The notes: generated from the letters alone by a model not told the origin. DNA of 64,000 bases from Stagnimonas aquatica (GCF_003730135.1 NZ_RJVO01000004.1:124001-188000); one strand, 5' to 3'. Shown: positions 40,461-49,487, counted from the first letter of the stretch. A program made the numbers and translations.

Positions 40461-40991
40461 ATGATCCAGCGCTACACCCGCACCGCCGTCAGCCTGCACT
40501 GGCTGGTCGCGCTGCTGATCGCCGGCGCCTTCGGGCTGGGCTGGTTCATGACCGACTTGCCGCTGTCACCGGCCAAGCTCAAGTACTACTCCTGGCACAA
40601 GTGGATCGGGGTGACGGTGTTCCTGCTCGCGGTGCTGCGCCTGGTCTGGCGGCTGACGCATCGCCCGCCGCCGCTGCCGGTCGGCATGCCCGCCTGGCAG
40701 CGTCAGGCTTCGGAGTGGGGCCACCGGGCGCTGTATCTGCTCATCTTCATCCTGCCGCTGTCCGGCTGGCTGTACAGCTCGGCTTCCGGCTACCCGGTGG
40801 TCTATCTCGGGCTGGTGCAGTTGCCGGATCTGGTCGGCCGCGACAAGGCCCTGGCCGGGGTGCTGCACGAGGTGCACGAGTTGCTCGCCACCGGCCTGCT
40901 GGTGCTGGTGGCGGTGCATGTGCTGGCGGCGTTCAAGCATCACTTTCTCGACCGCGACGGCCTGCTCGGCCGGATGTGGTTCGGGGCCTGA
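40461..40991 (+). CDS. Cytochrome b561 family protein
   Basis: The 176-residue protein has four membrane helices and the conserved His residues expected for two b-haems (SLHWLVALL, YSWHKWIGV, EVHELLATGLLVLVAVHVLAAFKHHF). Such proteins pass electrons between quinone and periplasmic acceptors. It is followed 17 bases later by two YceI genes, an association seen widely in proteobacteria. GGAGTGAAGCG precedes ATG 40461. Confidence 0.92.
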   Translation: MIQRYTRTAVSLHWLVALLIAGAFGLGWFMTDLPLSPAKLKYYSWHKWIGVTVFLLAVLRLVWRLTHRPPPLPVGMPAWQRQASEWGHRALYLLIFILPLSGWLYSSASGYPVVYLGLVQLPDLVGRDKALAGVLHEVHELLATGLLVLVAVHVLAAFKHHFLDRDGLLGRMWFGA

Positions 40992-41008
40992 ACCGGAGAG
41001 AAAAATCC

Positions 41009-41557
41009 ATGAAGTTCGTTCCGAAATCCCTGTTCGCGCTGGGCCTGCTCAGCTTCGGCGCGCTGGCGCCGGCGGCGCTGGCCATCGACTCGGCCAAGAG
41101 CAAGGCCACCGCCACCTTCAAGCAGATGAACGTGCCGGTCGACGGCGAGTTCACCAAGATCGCCGGCACCGTCAGCTTCGACCCCGCCAAGCCCGAGGCG
41201 GCGAGCGCCAGCATCGAGATCGACACCGCCGGCTTCGACCTGGGCATGGAGGACTACAACGCCGAGGTGCGCAAGAAGGAATGGTTTGACAGCAAGACCT
41301 ATCCCAAGGCGAGCTTCCAGTCCACCGCCTTCAAGGCCCTGGGCGGCGACCGCTACCAGGCCAGCGGCAAGCTCACGATCAAGGGCAAGAGCGCCGACAT
41401 CAGCCTGCCGGTGACGGTCAAGCGCGAGGCCGCCGCGACCGTGTTCGAGGGCAGCCTGCCGGTCTCCCGCAAGACCTACGGGATCGGTGACCCCTCGTGG
41501 AACGAGGTGGTGGACGACCTGGTCACTGTGAAGTTCCGCATCGTGCAGCCGCGCTGA
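41009..41557 (+). CDS. YceI-family periplasmic protein (first copy)
   Basis: The 182-residue protein has a signal peptide ending PAALA and the YceI lipocalin-like barrel (ATATFKQMNVPVDGEFTKIAGTVSFDPAKPEAASASIEI; KEWFDSKTYPKASFQSTAF). YceI proteins bind isoprenoid lipids such as polyprenyl quinones. GGAGAG lies upstream. It belongs to the cytochrome b561-YceI-YceI unit. Confidence 0.9.
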   Translation: MKFVPKSLFALGLLSFGALAPAALAIDSAKSKATATFKQMNVPVDGEFTKIAGTVSFDPAKPEAASASIEIDTAGFDLGMEDYNAEVRKKEWFDSKTYPKASFQSTAFKALGGDRYQASGKLTIKGKSADISLPVTVKREAAATVFEGSLPVSRKTYGIGDPSWNEVVDDLVTVKFRIVQPR

Positions 41558-41626
41558 GGTCGCGCGGCCGTTCGCGATTTACCCAAGACCCCGAAAAACC
41601 CACGCCCACACTGGAGCAACACCCCG

Positions 41627-42190
41627 ATGAAACGCAGCCTGATCGCCGCCCTGCTGGCCGGCACCTCCCTGACCGCTTTTGCCGCGCCTGAGAGCTACAC
41701 CATCGAGTCCAACCACACCTATCCGAGCTTCGAGGCGCCGCATCTGGGCGTGTCCTGGTGGCGTGGCAAGTTCAACAAGACCAGCGGCAAGGTGGTGCTC
41801 GACAAGGCCGCCAAGGCCGGCTCGGTGGACATCAGCATCGACGTCGCCAGCATCGACTTCGGCCACGACAAGATGAACGAGCACGCGCTCGGCGAGGATT
41901 TCTTCAACGTCGCCAAGTACCCCACCGCGACCTACAAGGGCAAGCTGCTGTTCACCGGTGACAAGCCCTCCGGCGTCGACGGTCAGCTGACCCTGCTGGG
42001 CGTGACCAAGCCGGTCAAGCTCGAGATCACCGAGTTCACCTGCATCATCCACCCCTTCATCAAGAAGGAAGACTGCGGTGGCGATGCCTACGGCGAGTTC
42101 AACCGCGCCGACTTCGGCATGAGCAAGTACGCCGACGGTCTGGCCGGCAAGGTGCGCCTGCGTATCCAGGTCGAGGCGATCAAGGACTGA
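41627..42190 (+). CDS. YceI-family periplasmic protein (second copy)
   Basis: The 187-residue protein has signal MKRSLIAALLAGTSLTAFA and the YceI pattern YTIESNHTYPSFEAPHLGVSWWRGKFNKTSGKVVLDK. It contains two Cys residues (ITEFTCIIHPF, KKEDCGG) absent from the first copy, possibly a disulfide. It is the last gene of the unit and is followed by a clear terminator. Confidence 0.9.
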   Translation: MKRSLIAALLAGTSLTAFAAPESYTIESNHTYPSFEAPHLGVSWWRGKFNKTSGKVVLDKAAKAGSVDISIDVASIDFGHDKMNEHALGEDFFNVAKYPTATYKGKLLFTGDKPSGVDGQLTLLGVTKPVKLEITEFTCIIHPFIKKEDCGGDAYGEFNRADFGMSKYADGLAGKVRLRIQVEAIKD

Positions 42191-42211
42191 TCTGCTGTAC
42201 CGCCAACGCAA

Positions 42212-42235
42212 ACGCCCCGCATCGCGGGGCGTTTT
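42212..42235 (+). terminator. Rho-independent terminator after the YceI genes
   Basis: A perfect 9-bp stem ACGCCCCGC / GCGGGGCGT with loop ATC is followed by TTT and a T-rich stretch, 21 bases after the YceI stop. Confidence 0.9.
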
Positions 42236-42270
42236 GCTTTCGGTCTGCGCCTGCCGCCGGGAGGGCTGCC

Positions 42271-42621
42271 TTAGCGCAGGGCTCCGACGTAGTGACGGCC
42301 GACTTCCGGCGCCACGGCTTCCTCGCTGGCGGCCGGCGCGGCGCCACCGGCGACGAAGGCGCCGGTGCGGGCAAACATGGCGCCGCCCTGGGCGGGCGCG
42401 GCGGGTGCCGCCGCCTTGCCCGGGCGCGTGCGTAGCAGGGCTTCGTAGCGGTTGGCCAGTTCGGCGCTCTCGGCGTCGGCGGCGCGTGCTACCCGCAATA
42501 CCTCCAGGGCGTACATCTCGTTCTCCAGCATCCAGGTGACGTCGATCACCCGGCCTGGGCTGCGTTTGAGACGGATGAACAACTGCGCCGCGATGGGGAA
42601 CTTGTCGTCATAGACCATCAC
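42271..42621 (-). CDS. Conserved hypothetical protein, 116 residues
   Basis: No family is recognised. The first ~65 residues look structured (DKFPIAAQLFIRLKRSPGRVIDVTWMLENEMYALEVLRVARAADAESAELANRYEALL), with mixed strand and helix. The remainder is Ala/Pro/Gly-rich linker ending GRHYVGALR. No signal peptide or membrane segment is present. It is downstream of the ammonium transporter on the same strand, 52 bases away, and could be co-transcribed. Confidence 0.6.
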   Translation of the reverse strand: MMVYDDKFPIAAQLFIRLKRSPGRVIDVTWMLENEMYALEVLRVARAADAESAELANRYEALLRTRPGKAAAPAAPAQGGAMFARTGAFVAGGAAPAASEEAVAPEVGRHYVGALR

Positions 42622-42673
42622 ACTGGACTCCTGGTGGACTCGCGTGAGAAGGGGTTCCTACGCACCGGGCGGC

Positions 42674-43981
42674 TCAGATGATCTGCTCGGAGTGCAGGGA
42701 CAGGTCCAAGCCGCTGCGCTCCTCATCGGTGCTCACGCGCAAGCCGATGGTGTAGCGGAGGGCCAGCAGGATCACGAAGCTCACGGCGGCGCTGTAGAGC
42801 AGGGTGCCGAAGGCGCCGATGGCCTGGATGCCGATGTTGCCGGTGACGCCGCCGATGTTCTTGTCGGCCAGCAGGCCGGTGAGCAGGGCACCGACCAGGC
42901 CGCCGACGCCGTGGATGCCGAACACGTCCAGCGAGTCGTCGGCGCGCAGCAGGCGCTTGAGGCCGGTGGCGCCCCAGAAGCAGGCGATGCCGGCGACCAG
43001 ACCGATGACCAGCGCGCCGCCGACATTGACGAAGCCGGAGGCCGGGGTGATCGCCACCAGACCGGCCACCGCGCCGGAGCAGGCGCCGAGCATGGTCACC
43101 CGCGAGCGGGTCATCCATTCCACCGTGATCCAGACCAGCACTGCGGTGGCGGTGGCGACCTGGGTGGCGAGCATGGCCATGCCGGCGCGGCCGTCGGAGG
43201 CCACCGCCGAGCCGGCATTGAAGCCGAACCAGCCGACCCAGAGCAGGGAGGCGCCAACCATCGTCAGGGCCAGGTTGTAGGGCAGGAAGGCATCCTTGCC
43301 GTAGCCGGCGCGCGGGCCGAGCATCCAGGCGCAGACCAGACCGGCGGCGCCGGCGTTGATGTGCACCACGGTGCCACCGGCGAAGTCGAGCGCGCCCAGC
43401 GAGGCCAGCCAGCCACCCGGTTCCCAGACCCAGTGCGCCACCGGCACGTAGACCAGGAGCGACCACAGCGCCATGAACACCATCAGCGAGCCGAAGCGCA
43501 TGCGCTCGGCGAAGGCGCCGGTGATCAGCGCCGGGGTGATGATCGCGAAGGTGAGCTGGAACATCACGAACACCGACTCCGGAATGGTCGGGGCGATGTG
43601 GCTGACGGTGAGCTGCGAGGTTTCCTTGATGTAGAGCATGCCTTCGAGCAGCAGGCGGTCGAGGCTGCCGATCCAGGGCGTGCCGGGGGTGAAGGCCAGG
43701 CTGTAGCCGACGAACACCCAGAGCACGGTGATCAGCGCGCAGATGCAGAAGCTCTGCAGGGCGGTGGCCAGCACGTTCTTCTTGCGCACCATGCCGGCGT
43801 AGAACAGCGCCAGGCCGGGGATGGTCATCAGCAGCACCAGGGCGGTGGAGGTGAGCATCCAGGCGGTGTCGCCGGCGCTGATCTGGTCGAAGCCCACCGT
43901 GGTCGGTTGGGCATGGGCGGGGGAGGCGAGTGCGATCAGCGCCAGGCTCATCAGCCGGCTGAAGGCGGTGCGATTGCTCAC
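42674..43981 (-). CDS. amtB: Ammonium transporter (Amt family)
   Basis: The 435-residue protein has a cleavable signal (PAHA) and eleven helices. Amt motifs are present: GLALFYAGMVRKKNVL, GGTVVHINAGAAGLVCAWMLGPR with the first pore His, and DVFGIHGVGGLVGALLTG with the second. The start is GTG 43981 with AAGGA seven bases upstream; ATG 43951 is an alternative. No glnK is adjacent. A perfect sigma-54 promoter lies upstream, which fits nitrogen control. The last residues are a cytoplasmic tail that PII proteins usually contact. Confidence 0.93.
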   Translation of the reverse strand: MSNRTAFSRLMSLALIALASPAHAQPTTVGFDQISAGDTAWMLTSTALVLLMTIPGLALFYAGMVRKKNVLATALQSFCICALITVLWVFVGYSLAFTPGTPWIGSLDRLLLEGMLYIKETSQLTVSHIAPTIPESVFVMFQLTFAIITPALITGAFAERMRFGSLMVFMALWSLLVYVPVAHWVWEPGGWLASLGALDFAGGTVVHINAGAAGLVCAWMLGPRAGYGKDAFLPYNLALTMVGASLLWVGWFGFNAGSAVASDGRAGMAMLATQVATATAVLVWITVEWMTRSRVTMLGACSGAVAGLVAITPASGFVNVGGALVIGLVAGIACFWGATGLKRLLRADDSLDVFGIHGVGGLVGALLTGLLADKNIGGVTGNIGIQAIGAFGTLLYSAAVSFVILLALRYTIGLRVSTDEERSGLDLSLHSEQII

Positions 43982-44048
43982 TGGCAGTCCTTGAACAGTG
44001 TCTGTAGGTACAGATTTGGTGCAATGCAGCAGCTACAGCGGAAACCAG

Positions 44049-44065
44049 AGCAAATTGGGTGCCAA
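44049..44065 (-). promoter_or_regulatory. Sigma-54 (-24/-12) promoter for the ammonium transporter gene
   Basis: Read on the minus strand the sequence is TTGGCACCCAATTTGCT, matching TGGCAC-N5-TTGC exactly. It ends 67 bases before the GTG start. A TGCACCAAA sequence resembling half of an NtrC box lies at 44015-44023, downstream of the promoter. Confidence 0.75.
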
Positions 44066-44135
44066 CTGTGCGGCCAATGGCCGGCCGCGCCGCCGTCGGG
44101 CATCGGAGAAGTGGGTTCGGAGGCCATGCGCAGGC

Positions 44136-44160
44136 CTTGAACGGCGCGGCTTCATCCCCA
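44136..44160 (+). promoter_or_regulatory. Sigma-32-like heat-shock promoter for htpG
   Basis: CTTGAA (44136-44141) and CCCCA (44156-44160, followed by AAAA) are separated by 14 bases, within the range for sigma-32 promoters, and lie 55 bases before the htpG start. Confidence 0.55.
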
Positions 44161-44214
44161 AAACGGCCAACAAATCAATCAACAAACCCCGGCCCACCGC
44201 TACGACTTCCTGCC

Positions 44215-46080
44215 ATGACCGAAACCGTGGAAACCAAAGAATTCCAGTCCGAAACCCGCCAGGTCCTCAAGCTGGTGATCCACTCGCTGTACTCCAACAA
44301 GGAAATCTTCCTGCGCGAGCTGATCTCCAATGCCTCCGACGCCTGCGAGAAGCTGCGCTTCGCGGCGCTCGCCCGGCCGGAGTTGCTGGGCAGCGACACC
44401 CCTGGCGTCGAGCTGATCCCCGATGCCGCCGCCGGCACCCTGACGGTGAAGGACAACGGCATCGGCATGTCACGCGAGGAGGTGGTGGAAAACCTCGGCA
44501 CCATCGCTCGCTCCGGCACCAAGAAGTTCTTCGAGTCGCTCACCGGCGACTCCGCCAAGGACTCGCAGCTCATTGGCCAGTTTGGCGTCGGCTTCTACTC
44601 CGGCTTCATCGTCGCCGAGCGCATCACCGTGCTGACCAAGAAGGCCGATGCCGAAGCGGTGCGCTGGGACTCCGACGGCGAGGGCAGCTACCAGATCCAG
44701 CCGCACCACAAGGCGGATCGTGGCACCGAGGTGATCCTGCACCTGCGCGCCGAAGACAAGGAATTCCTCGACGCCGAGCGCCTCACCGGCCTGGTGCACA
44801 AGTATTCCGACCATCTGGCGCTGCCGGTGAGCCTGGTCAAGGACGGCAAGGCCGAGGTCATCAACCAGGCCAAGGCGTTCTGGACCCGGCCCAAGTCCGA
44901 GCTGACCGAGGCCGACTACCAGGCCTTCTACAAGCACCTCTCGCACGACTGGGACGAGGCTCTGGCCTGGGCCCACCACAAGGTGGAGGGCAATCTCGAA
45001 TACACCTCGCTGCTCTACATCCCCAAGCGCGCGCCCTTCGATCTGTTCAACCGCGAGGAACAGAGCGGCGTGCAGCTCTACGTGAAGCGCGTGTTCATCA
45101 TGGACAAGGCCGCCGAACTGCTGCCGCCCTGGCTGCGCTTCGTGCGCGGTCTGGTGGACTCCGCCGACCTGCCGCTCAACGTCTCGCGCGAGCTGCTGCA
45201 GGGCAATCGCATGGTCGACAAGATCAAGGCCGCGCTGGTCAAGCGTGCGCTGGACCTGCTCGACGACCTCGCCGCCAACAAGCCGGAGCAGTACGCGGAA
45301 TTCTGGAAGACCTTCGGCTCGGTGCTGAAGGAAGGCGTGATCGAGGACGACGGCAACCGCGAGCGGGTCGCCAAGCTGCTGCGCTTCGCCAGCACCGCGC
45401 ACCCGGAAGGCCAGACGGTGACCTTGGCCGACTATGTCGCGCGCATGAAGCCGGAGCAGAAGAGCATCTACTACATCACCGCCGACACCCTGGCGGCGGC
45501 GAAGAACAGCCCGCATCTGGAAGGCTTCGTTGCCAAGGGCTACGAGGTTCTGTTGCTCACCGACCGCATCGACGAATGGCTGACCAGCCATCTGCGCGAG
45601 TTCGAGGGCAAGAAGCTGGATAGCGTCGCCCGCTCGGCGAAGGACATCGAGTCCGCCATCGAGACGCCGGAGAAAGCCGCCAACGAGTCCGCCTACAAGG
45701 ACACCCTGGAGCGGCTGAAGAAGGCGCTGGCGGGCAAGGTCGGCGACGTGCGGCTGTCGGCGCGCTTGACCGAATCGCCGGCCTGTCTGGTCGCCGACGA
45801 GTACGGCATGTCGCTGCGCATGGCGCGGATGATGAAGGCCGCCGGCCAGAACCTGCCCTTCGGTGGTCAGCCGATCTTCGAGATCAATGCCGACCACCCG
45901 CTGGTGGCGCGGCTCAAGGACAGCAGCGACGAGGCCGGCTTCGCGGAACTCGCGGAGCTGCTGCACGACCAGGCGGTGCTGGCCGAGGGCGGCCAGCTCG
46001 ACGATCCGGCGAGCTTCGTGAAGCGCCTCAATAAGCTGATCCTCGATGGTCTGAGCGAGAAGCCGCGCCTGATCCTCTGA
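44215..46080 (+). CDS. htpG: Molecular chaperone HtpG (Hsp90)
   Basis: The 621-residue Hsp90 has the N-terminal ATPase domain with FQSETRQVLKLVIHSLYSNKEIFLRELISNASDA, the DNGIGMSREEV loop and GQFGVGFYSGFIVA. The middle domain includes PFDLFNREEQSGVQLYVKRVFIMD, and a C-terminal dimerisation domain follows. Length is normal. The start at 44215 gives the usual N-terminus; the upstream extension is not conserved-looking. It is monocistronic, with a heat-shock-like promoter. Confidence 0.96.
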   Translation: MTETVETKEFQSETRQVLKLVIHSLYSNKEIFLRELISNASDACEKLRFAALARPELLGSDTPGVELIPDAAAGTLTVKDNGIGMSREEVVENLGTIARSGTKKFFESLTGDSAKDSQLIGQFGVGFYSGFIVAERITVLTKKADAEAVRWDSDGEGSYQIQPHHKADRGTEVILHLRAEDKEFLDAERLTGLVHKYSDHLALPVSLVKDGKAEVINQAKAFWTRPKSELTEADYQAFYKHLSHDWDEALAWAHHKVEGNLEYTSLLYIPKRAPFDLFNREEQSGVQLYVKRVFIMDKAAELLPPWLRFVRGLVDSADLPLNVSRELLQGNRMVDKIKAALVKRALDLLDDLAANKPEQYAEFWKTFGSVLKEGVIEDDGNRERVAKLLRFASTAHPEGQTVTLADYVARMKPEQKSIYYITADTLAAAKNSPHLEGFVAKGYEVLLLTDRIDEWLTSHLREFEGKKLDSVARSAKDIESAIETPEKAANESAYKDTLERLKKALAGKVGDVRLSARLTESPACLVADEYGMSLRMARMMKAAGQNLPFGGQPIFEINADHPLVARLKDSSDEAGFAELAELLHDQAVLAEGGQLDDPASFVKRLNKLILDGLSEKPRLIL

Positions 46081-46089
46081 TACTCCGGC

Positions 46090-46893
46090 TCAGCTCCCCG
46101 GAGTCGGCGGCAGCCGCTGCTCCGGGTGGTTGGCGGCGACGGCGGTGCGGATCTGCTGGATGTTCTCGCGCAGCACGTCGGCGACGAACTCGTCGGTGCG
46201 CGGGTCGTGCAGCAGTTCGGTGGCGACCCGCAGGCTGGCTTCCACGGCGGCGTTGCTGATGTCGTTGAAGAAGGGGATGCGCTGGAAGCGGCGCATCTGC
46301 GGGTCCGCCAGCACTTTCTCCAGCGCCATCGCCCGCAGCGCCTCGCGGTTTTCGTCCAGCGCGCGGGCGACGTTCTTGGTGTAGTGGCCCTTCTGCAGCA
46401 CCTCGCAGACCTCGTCGAGCACCGCCAGGGTGATGCGGGCGCTGATCAGCTCGATCAGCCGCTCGCTGACCCGGTTGACCAGGCGGTAGGTGTAGCCACG
46501 ACCGAGCGCGCGGTCGGCGGCCATGCCGAAGCGGCTGAGCAGGATCAAGATGCGGATCACCCGGAACAGCCGGAAGCCGCGCAGCGCCGGGCTCGATACC
46601 GGGATCATGCCCAGGATCTCGTACCAGTTGCGCAGCAGATAGCCGCGCTGCCAGCCGGCGCGCCGCCATTGCCAGAGAAATTCGGCGGCGAAGATCGCGC
46701 ACACCAGGTAGTCGGCGCCGAGGATCCAGCGGCGCTGCGTCTCGCTGACCGTGCCCCAGGTTTCCCAGCTCAAGAGGCCGATGGAGAACAGCGCCAGCAC
46801 CAGCATCAGCCAGTCGAGCGCGCTGATGGCACGCGCTGGCTTCGGCGCCTGCGGCGGCGGCGTCGCTGCGAGTCCCGGTTCCAGGCTGCTCAT
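46090..46893 (-). CDS. Ion-transporter-like protein: voltage-sensor-type helices without a pore signature
   Basis: The 267-residue protein has four hydrophobic segments (about 25-140). The last, GFRLFRVIRILILLSRFG, has regularly spaced Arg as in an S4 helix, so it resembles the S1-S4 unit of voltage-gated channels. No pore helix or TVGYG-type selectivity filter follows. Instead the C-terminal ~125 residues are helical and soluble (LDEVCEVLQKGHYTKNVARALDENREALRAMALEKVL). Homologues are usually called ion transporters; the function is unknown. The start at 46893 overlaps the TSUP gene by four bases. Confidence 0.7.
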   Translation of the reverse strand: MSSLEPGLAATPPPQAPKPARAISALDWLMLVLALFSIGLLSWETWGTVSETQRRWILGADYLVCAIFAAEFLWQWRRAGWQRGYLLRNWYEILGMIPVSSPALRGFRLFRVIRILILLSRFGMAADRALGRGYTYRLVNRVSERLIELISARITLAVLDEVCEVLQKGHYTKNVARALDENREALRAMALEKVLADPQMRRFQRIPFFNDISNAAVEASLRVATELLHDPRTDEFVADVLRENIQQIRTAVAANHPEQRLPPTPGS

Positions 46894-47666
46894 GCGCCGC
46901 GCCAGAGGTCGTAGGCCATGCGCGCCATCAGCGCCGCGACGATCAGGATGAACAGGCCACGCACGAAACCGCTGCCCTTGCGGATCGCCAGATGCGAGCC
47001 CAGCCAGGAGCCGGCGATGTTGCAGGCCGCCATCGGCGCCGCCAGCCGGTAGACCACCTGCCCGTGCGGGACGAACCAGGCCAGCGCCGCCAGGTTGGTC
47101 GCCAGGTTCACCAGCTTGGCGGCGGCCGAGGCGGCCAGGAAGGAGAATCCGAACAGGCCGACAAAGGCGAAGATCAGGAAGCTGCCGGTGCCGGGGCCGA
47201 AGAAGCCGTCGTAGAAGCCGATCACGGCGCCGACCGCTGCGCCGGCCAGCCTTTGCTGGCGCGGACTGAGCCGGGGCGCGTGCAGGCTGCCGAAGTCCTT
47301 CTTCCACAGCGTGTAGACGAACACCACCGCCAGCAGGATCAGCACCAGCGGTCGTAGCAAGGCCGGGTTGAAGACGCTGACCGCGCGCGCGCCGAGCACC
47401 GAGAACACGAAGGCGGTGGCGGCGGTCAGGCCCAGCACCCGCCAGGGCAGTTGCACGCGGCGTGCGTACTGCCAGGCGGCGTTGGCGGTGCCGAACACGC
47501 TGGAGAACTTATTGGTGCCGAACAGCGTCGCCGGCGCGAGCTGCGGTTGCAGCACGAACAGCGCCGGCACCTGCACCAGCCCACCGCCGCCGACCACGGC
47601 GTCGATGAAGCCGGCCAGGAAGGCGAAGCCGCAGAGCGCGGCCAGGGTGGTGTCGAGCGCGCCCAA
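46890..47666 (-). CDS. TauE/SafE (TSUP) family permease
   Basis: The 258-residue protein has about eight helices with the TSUP repeat motifs GFAFLAGFIDAVVGGGGLVQVPALF near the N-terminus and GFYDGFFGPGTGSFLIFAFV in the second half. The family moves small organosulfur or carboxylate anions; the substrate is unknown. The only early start is TTG 47666, 18 bases after the upstream stop, so translation may depend on coupling. Its stop overlaps the start of the ion-transporter-like gene. Confidence 0.88.
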   Translation of the reverse strand: MGALDTTLAALCGFAFLAGFIDAVVGGGGLVQVPALFVLQPQLAPATLFGTNKFSSVFGTANAAWQYARRVQLPWRVLGLTAATAFVFSVLGARAVSVFNPALLRPLVLILLAVVFVYTLWKKDFGSLHAPRLSPRQQRLAGAAVGAVIGFYDGFFGPGTGSFLIFAFVGLFGFSFLAASAAAKLVNLATNLAALAWFVPHGQVVYRLAAPMAACNIAGSWLGSHLAIRKGSGFVRGLFILIVAALMARMAYDLWRGA

Positions 47667-47684
47667 GGTCGCGGCCGGTCGTGC

Positions 47685-48017
47685 CTAGAGCAGCTTGGTC
47701 ACCGCCGAGGGCAGCTTGTAGCGCTTGTCGGTGAAGAAACGCTGCAAGACCAGGGTCAGCCACTCGCGCGAGCTGGAGAACTGCTTGAGCACGATGTACT
47801 GGTCCGTGCCCTCGCGCTCCAGGTCGTAGCGCTCGATGGCGGCGGTGACGGTATGTGCCTCGCCCTTGAGATGGGCCTTGAGCATCACCCGGTTGGCCTT
47901 GGTGTCCACCGCGCATTCGAGAATCTCGCCGTACATGCCGAGCTTCTCATTGAGGAAGGCCTTCATGGACAGCGCCAGGGCGCCGTCCTTGGCGCCACGG
48001 ACCAGGGAAGAAAGCAT
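47685..48017 (-). CDS. Conserved hypothetical protein, 110 residues
   Basis: No family name is recalled with confidence. The sequence MLSSLVRGAKDGALALSMKAFLNEKLGMYGEILECAVDTKANRVMLKAHLKGE reads as an N-terminal helix followed by a small alpha/beta domain. It has no signal peptide. It lies between phoH and the TSUP gene on the same strand, 27 bases after phoH, so co-transcription is likely. Confidence 0.65.
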   Translation of the reverse strand: MLSSLVRGAKDGALALSMKAFLNEKLGMYGEILECAVDTKANRVMLKAHLKGEAHTVTAAIERYDLEREGTDQYIVLKQFSSSREWLTLVLQRFFTDKRYKLPSAVTKLL

Positions 48018-48044
48018 GTCAACTCCAGGTAATTGGTCTTTGCC

Positions 48045-49487
48045 CTAGAGAATATCCGAGGCGTGCGCCGCCAGGCGCGAGCGTTCGCCGCGCGCCAGGG
48101 TGACGTGACCGCCGTGCGGCCAGCCCTGGAAGCGGTCCACCACGTAGGTGAGGCCGCTGGTGGTCTCCGACAGATAGGGGGTGTCGATCTGCGCCAGATT
48201 GCCCAGGCAGATCATCTTGCTGCCGGGGCCGCAGCGGGTAATCAGCGTCTTCATCTGCTTGGCAGTGAGGTTCTGCGCCTCGTCGATGATGATGTAGCGG
48301 TTGAGGAAGGTGCGGCCGCGCATGAAGTTGAGCGAGCGGATCTTGATGCGCTTGGAGAGGATGTCGTTGGTGGCCTGGCGCTCCCAGTCGTTGCTGCTGC
48401 CACCGCCGCCGTGCGGCTGGGTGAGCACTTCCAGGTTGTCCATCAGCGCGCCCATCCAGGGCGTCATCTTTTCTTCCTCGGTGCCGGGCAGAAAGCCGAT
48501 GTCCTCGCCGAGCGGCACGGTGACGCGGGTCATGATGATCTCGCGGTAGCGGGTCTCGTCCAGCACCTGGGCGAGGCCGGCGGCCAGCGTCAGCAGGGTC
48601 TTGCCGGTGCCGGCGGTGCCGAGGATGGTGACGAAGTCGATCTCGGGGTCGAGCAGCAGGTTGAGCGCGAAGTTCTGCTCGCGGTTCTTGGCGTGGATGC
48701 CCCAGACCGGCGTCTTGCCGTGCTGGTAGTCGCGGATCACCCGCAGCGTCGCGCTATTGCCCTCGACCGCCTGCACCACCATGTCCAGGCCCTCGTCGTC
48801 GGCGTCATCGGGCAGGTGCAGGAACTGGTTGACGTGCCACTGCTTCACCAGCGGGCCGCGAATCTTGTAGCAGGCGCGCGCGCGCTCGTCCTGCCAGCTC
48901 TCCATCTTGTCGCTGTGCTTGTCCCAGAAGTCGGCGGGCAGGGTGGTGTAGCCGGTGTAGAGCAGGTCGGTGTCTTCCAGCACCTGGTCGTTGTGGTAGT
49001 CCTCGGTATGGACGCCGACGATGGCGGCCTTGATCCGCAGGTTGATGTCCTTCGACACCAGGGCCACCGGCCGGCCCGGATGCGCGGCCTGCACCGCCAG
49101 CGCGGTGATGAGGATGGAGTTGTCCGGCTTGTTGCCGGGCAGGATGCCGGGCAGCGAGGTCTCGGTCGGCTGGGTCTGGAAAAACAGCTTGCCGGTGGAG
49201 GCGGCGCCGTGGCGGCCACCGCCGTTGCCGCTTTTCTTCAGCGCCGTGGTGGGCAGCGGGATGCCCTTCTCGATCTGCGAGTGGTCCTTGCCGGCGACCA
49301 GATCGTCGAGCAGGCGGCTGACCTGGCGGGCGGTGCGCGCGATCTCGCTGGCGCCTTTCTTCAGACCATCGAGTTCCTCCAGGACCACCATCGGGATGAA
49401 CAGGTCGTGCTCCTCGAAACGGAACAGGCTGCTCGGGTCGTGCATCAGCACGTTGGTGTCAAGGACGAAGATCTTCTTCTTGGACAT
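48045..49487 (-). CDS. PIN-PhoH fusion protein (PhoH2-type RNA helicase/RNase)
   Basis: The 480-residue protein has an N-terminal PIN nuclease domain (residues ~1-160; KKIFVLDTNVLMHDPSSLF with the first acidic residue, DNSILITALAV, LVSKDINLRIKA) and a C-terminal PhoH ATPase with Walker A GTAGTGKTLLTLAAG and Walker B YIIIDEAQN. This is the PhoH2/YlaK architecture, coupling ribonuclease to ATP-driven helicase activity. ATG 49487 was chosen because the PIN domain begins there; the frame upstream overlaps the terminator region. Confidence 0.92.
   Translation of the reverse strand: MSKKKIFVLDTNVLMHDPSSLFRFEEHDLFIPMVVLEELDGLKKGASEIARTARQVSRLLDDLVAGKDHSQIEKGIPLPTTALKKSGNGGGRHGAASTGKLFFQTQPTETSLPGILPGNKPDNSILITALAVQAAHPGRPVALVSKDINLRIKAAIVGVHTEDYHNDQVLEDTDLLYTGYTTLPADFWDKHSDKMESWQDERARACYKIRGPLVKQWHVNQFLHLPDDADDEGLDMVVQAVEGNSATLRVIRDYQHGKTPVWGIHAKNREQNFALNLLLDPEIDFVTILGTAGTGKTLLTLAAGLAQVLDETRYREIIMTRVTVPLGEDIGFLPGTEEEKMTPWMGALMDNLEVLTQPHGGGGSSNDWERQATNDILSKRIKIRSLNFMRGRTFLNRYIIIDEAQNLTAKQMKTLITRCGPGSKMICLGNLAQIDTPYLSETTSGLTYVVDRFQGWPHGGHVTLARGERSRLAAHASDIL

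Noticed and set aside
42674-44140. A 498-codon plus-strand frame antisense to the ammonium transporter
   Set aside because: It is dominated by Gly/His/Asp/Gln without domain structure, whereas the minus-strand frame shows all Amt motifs.
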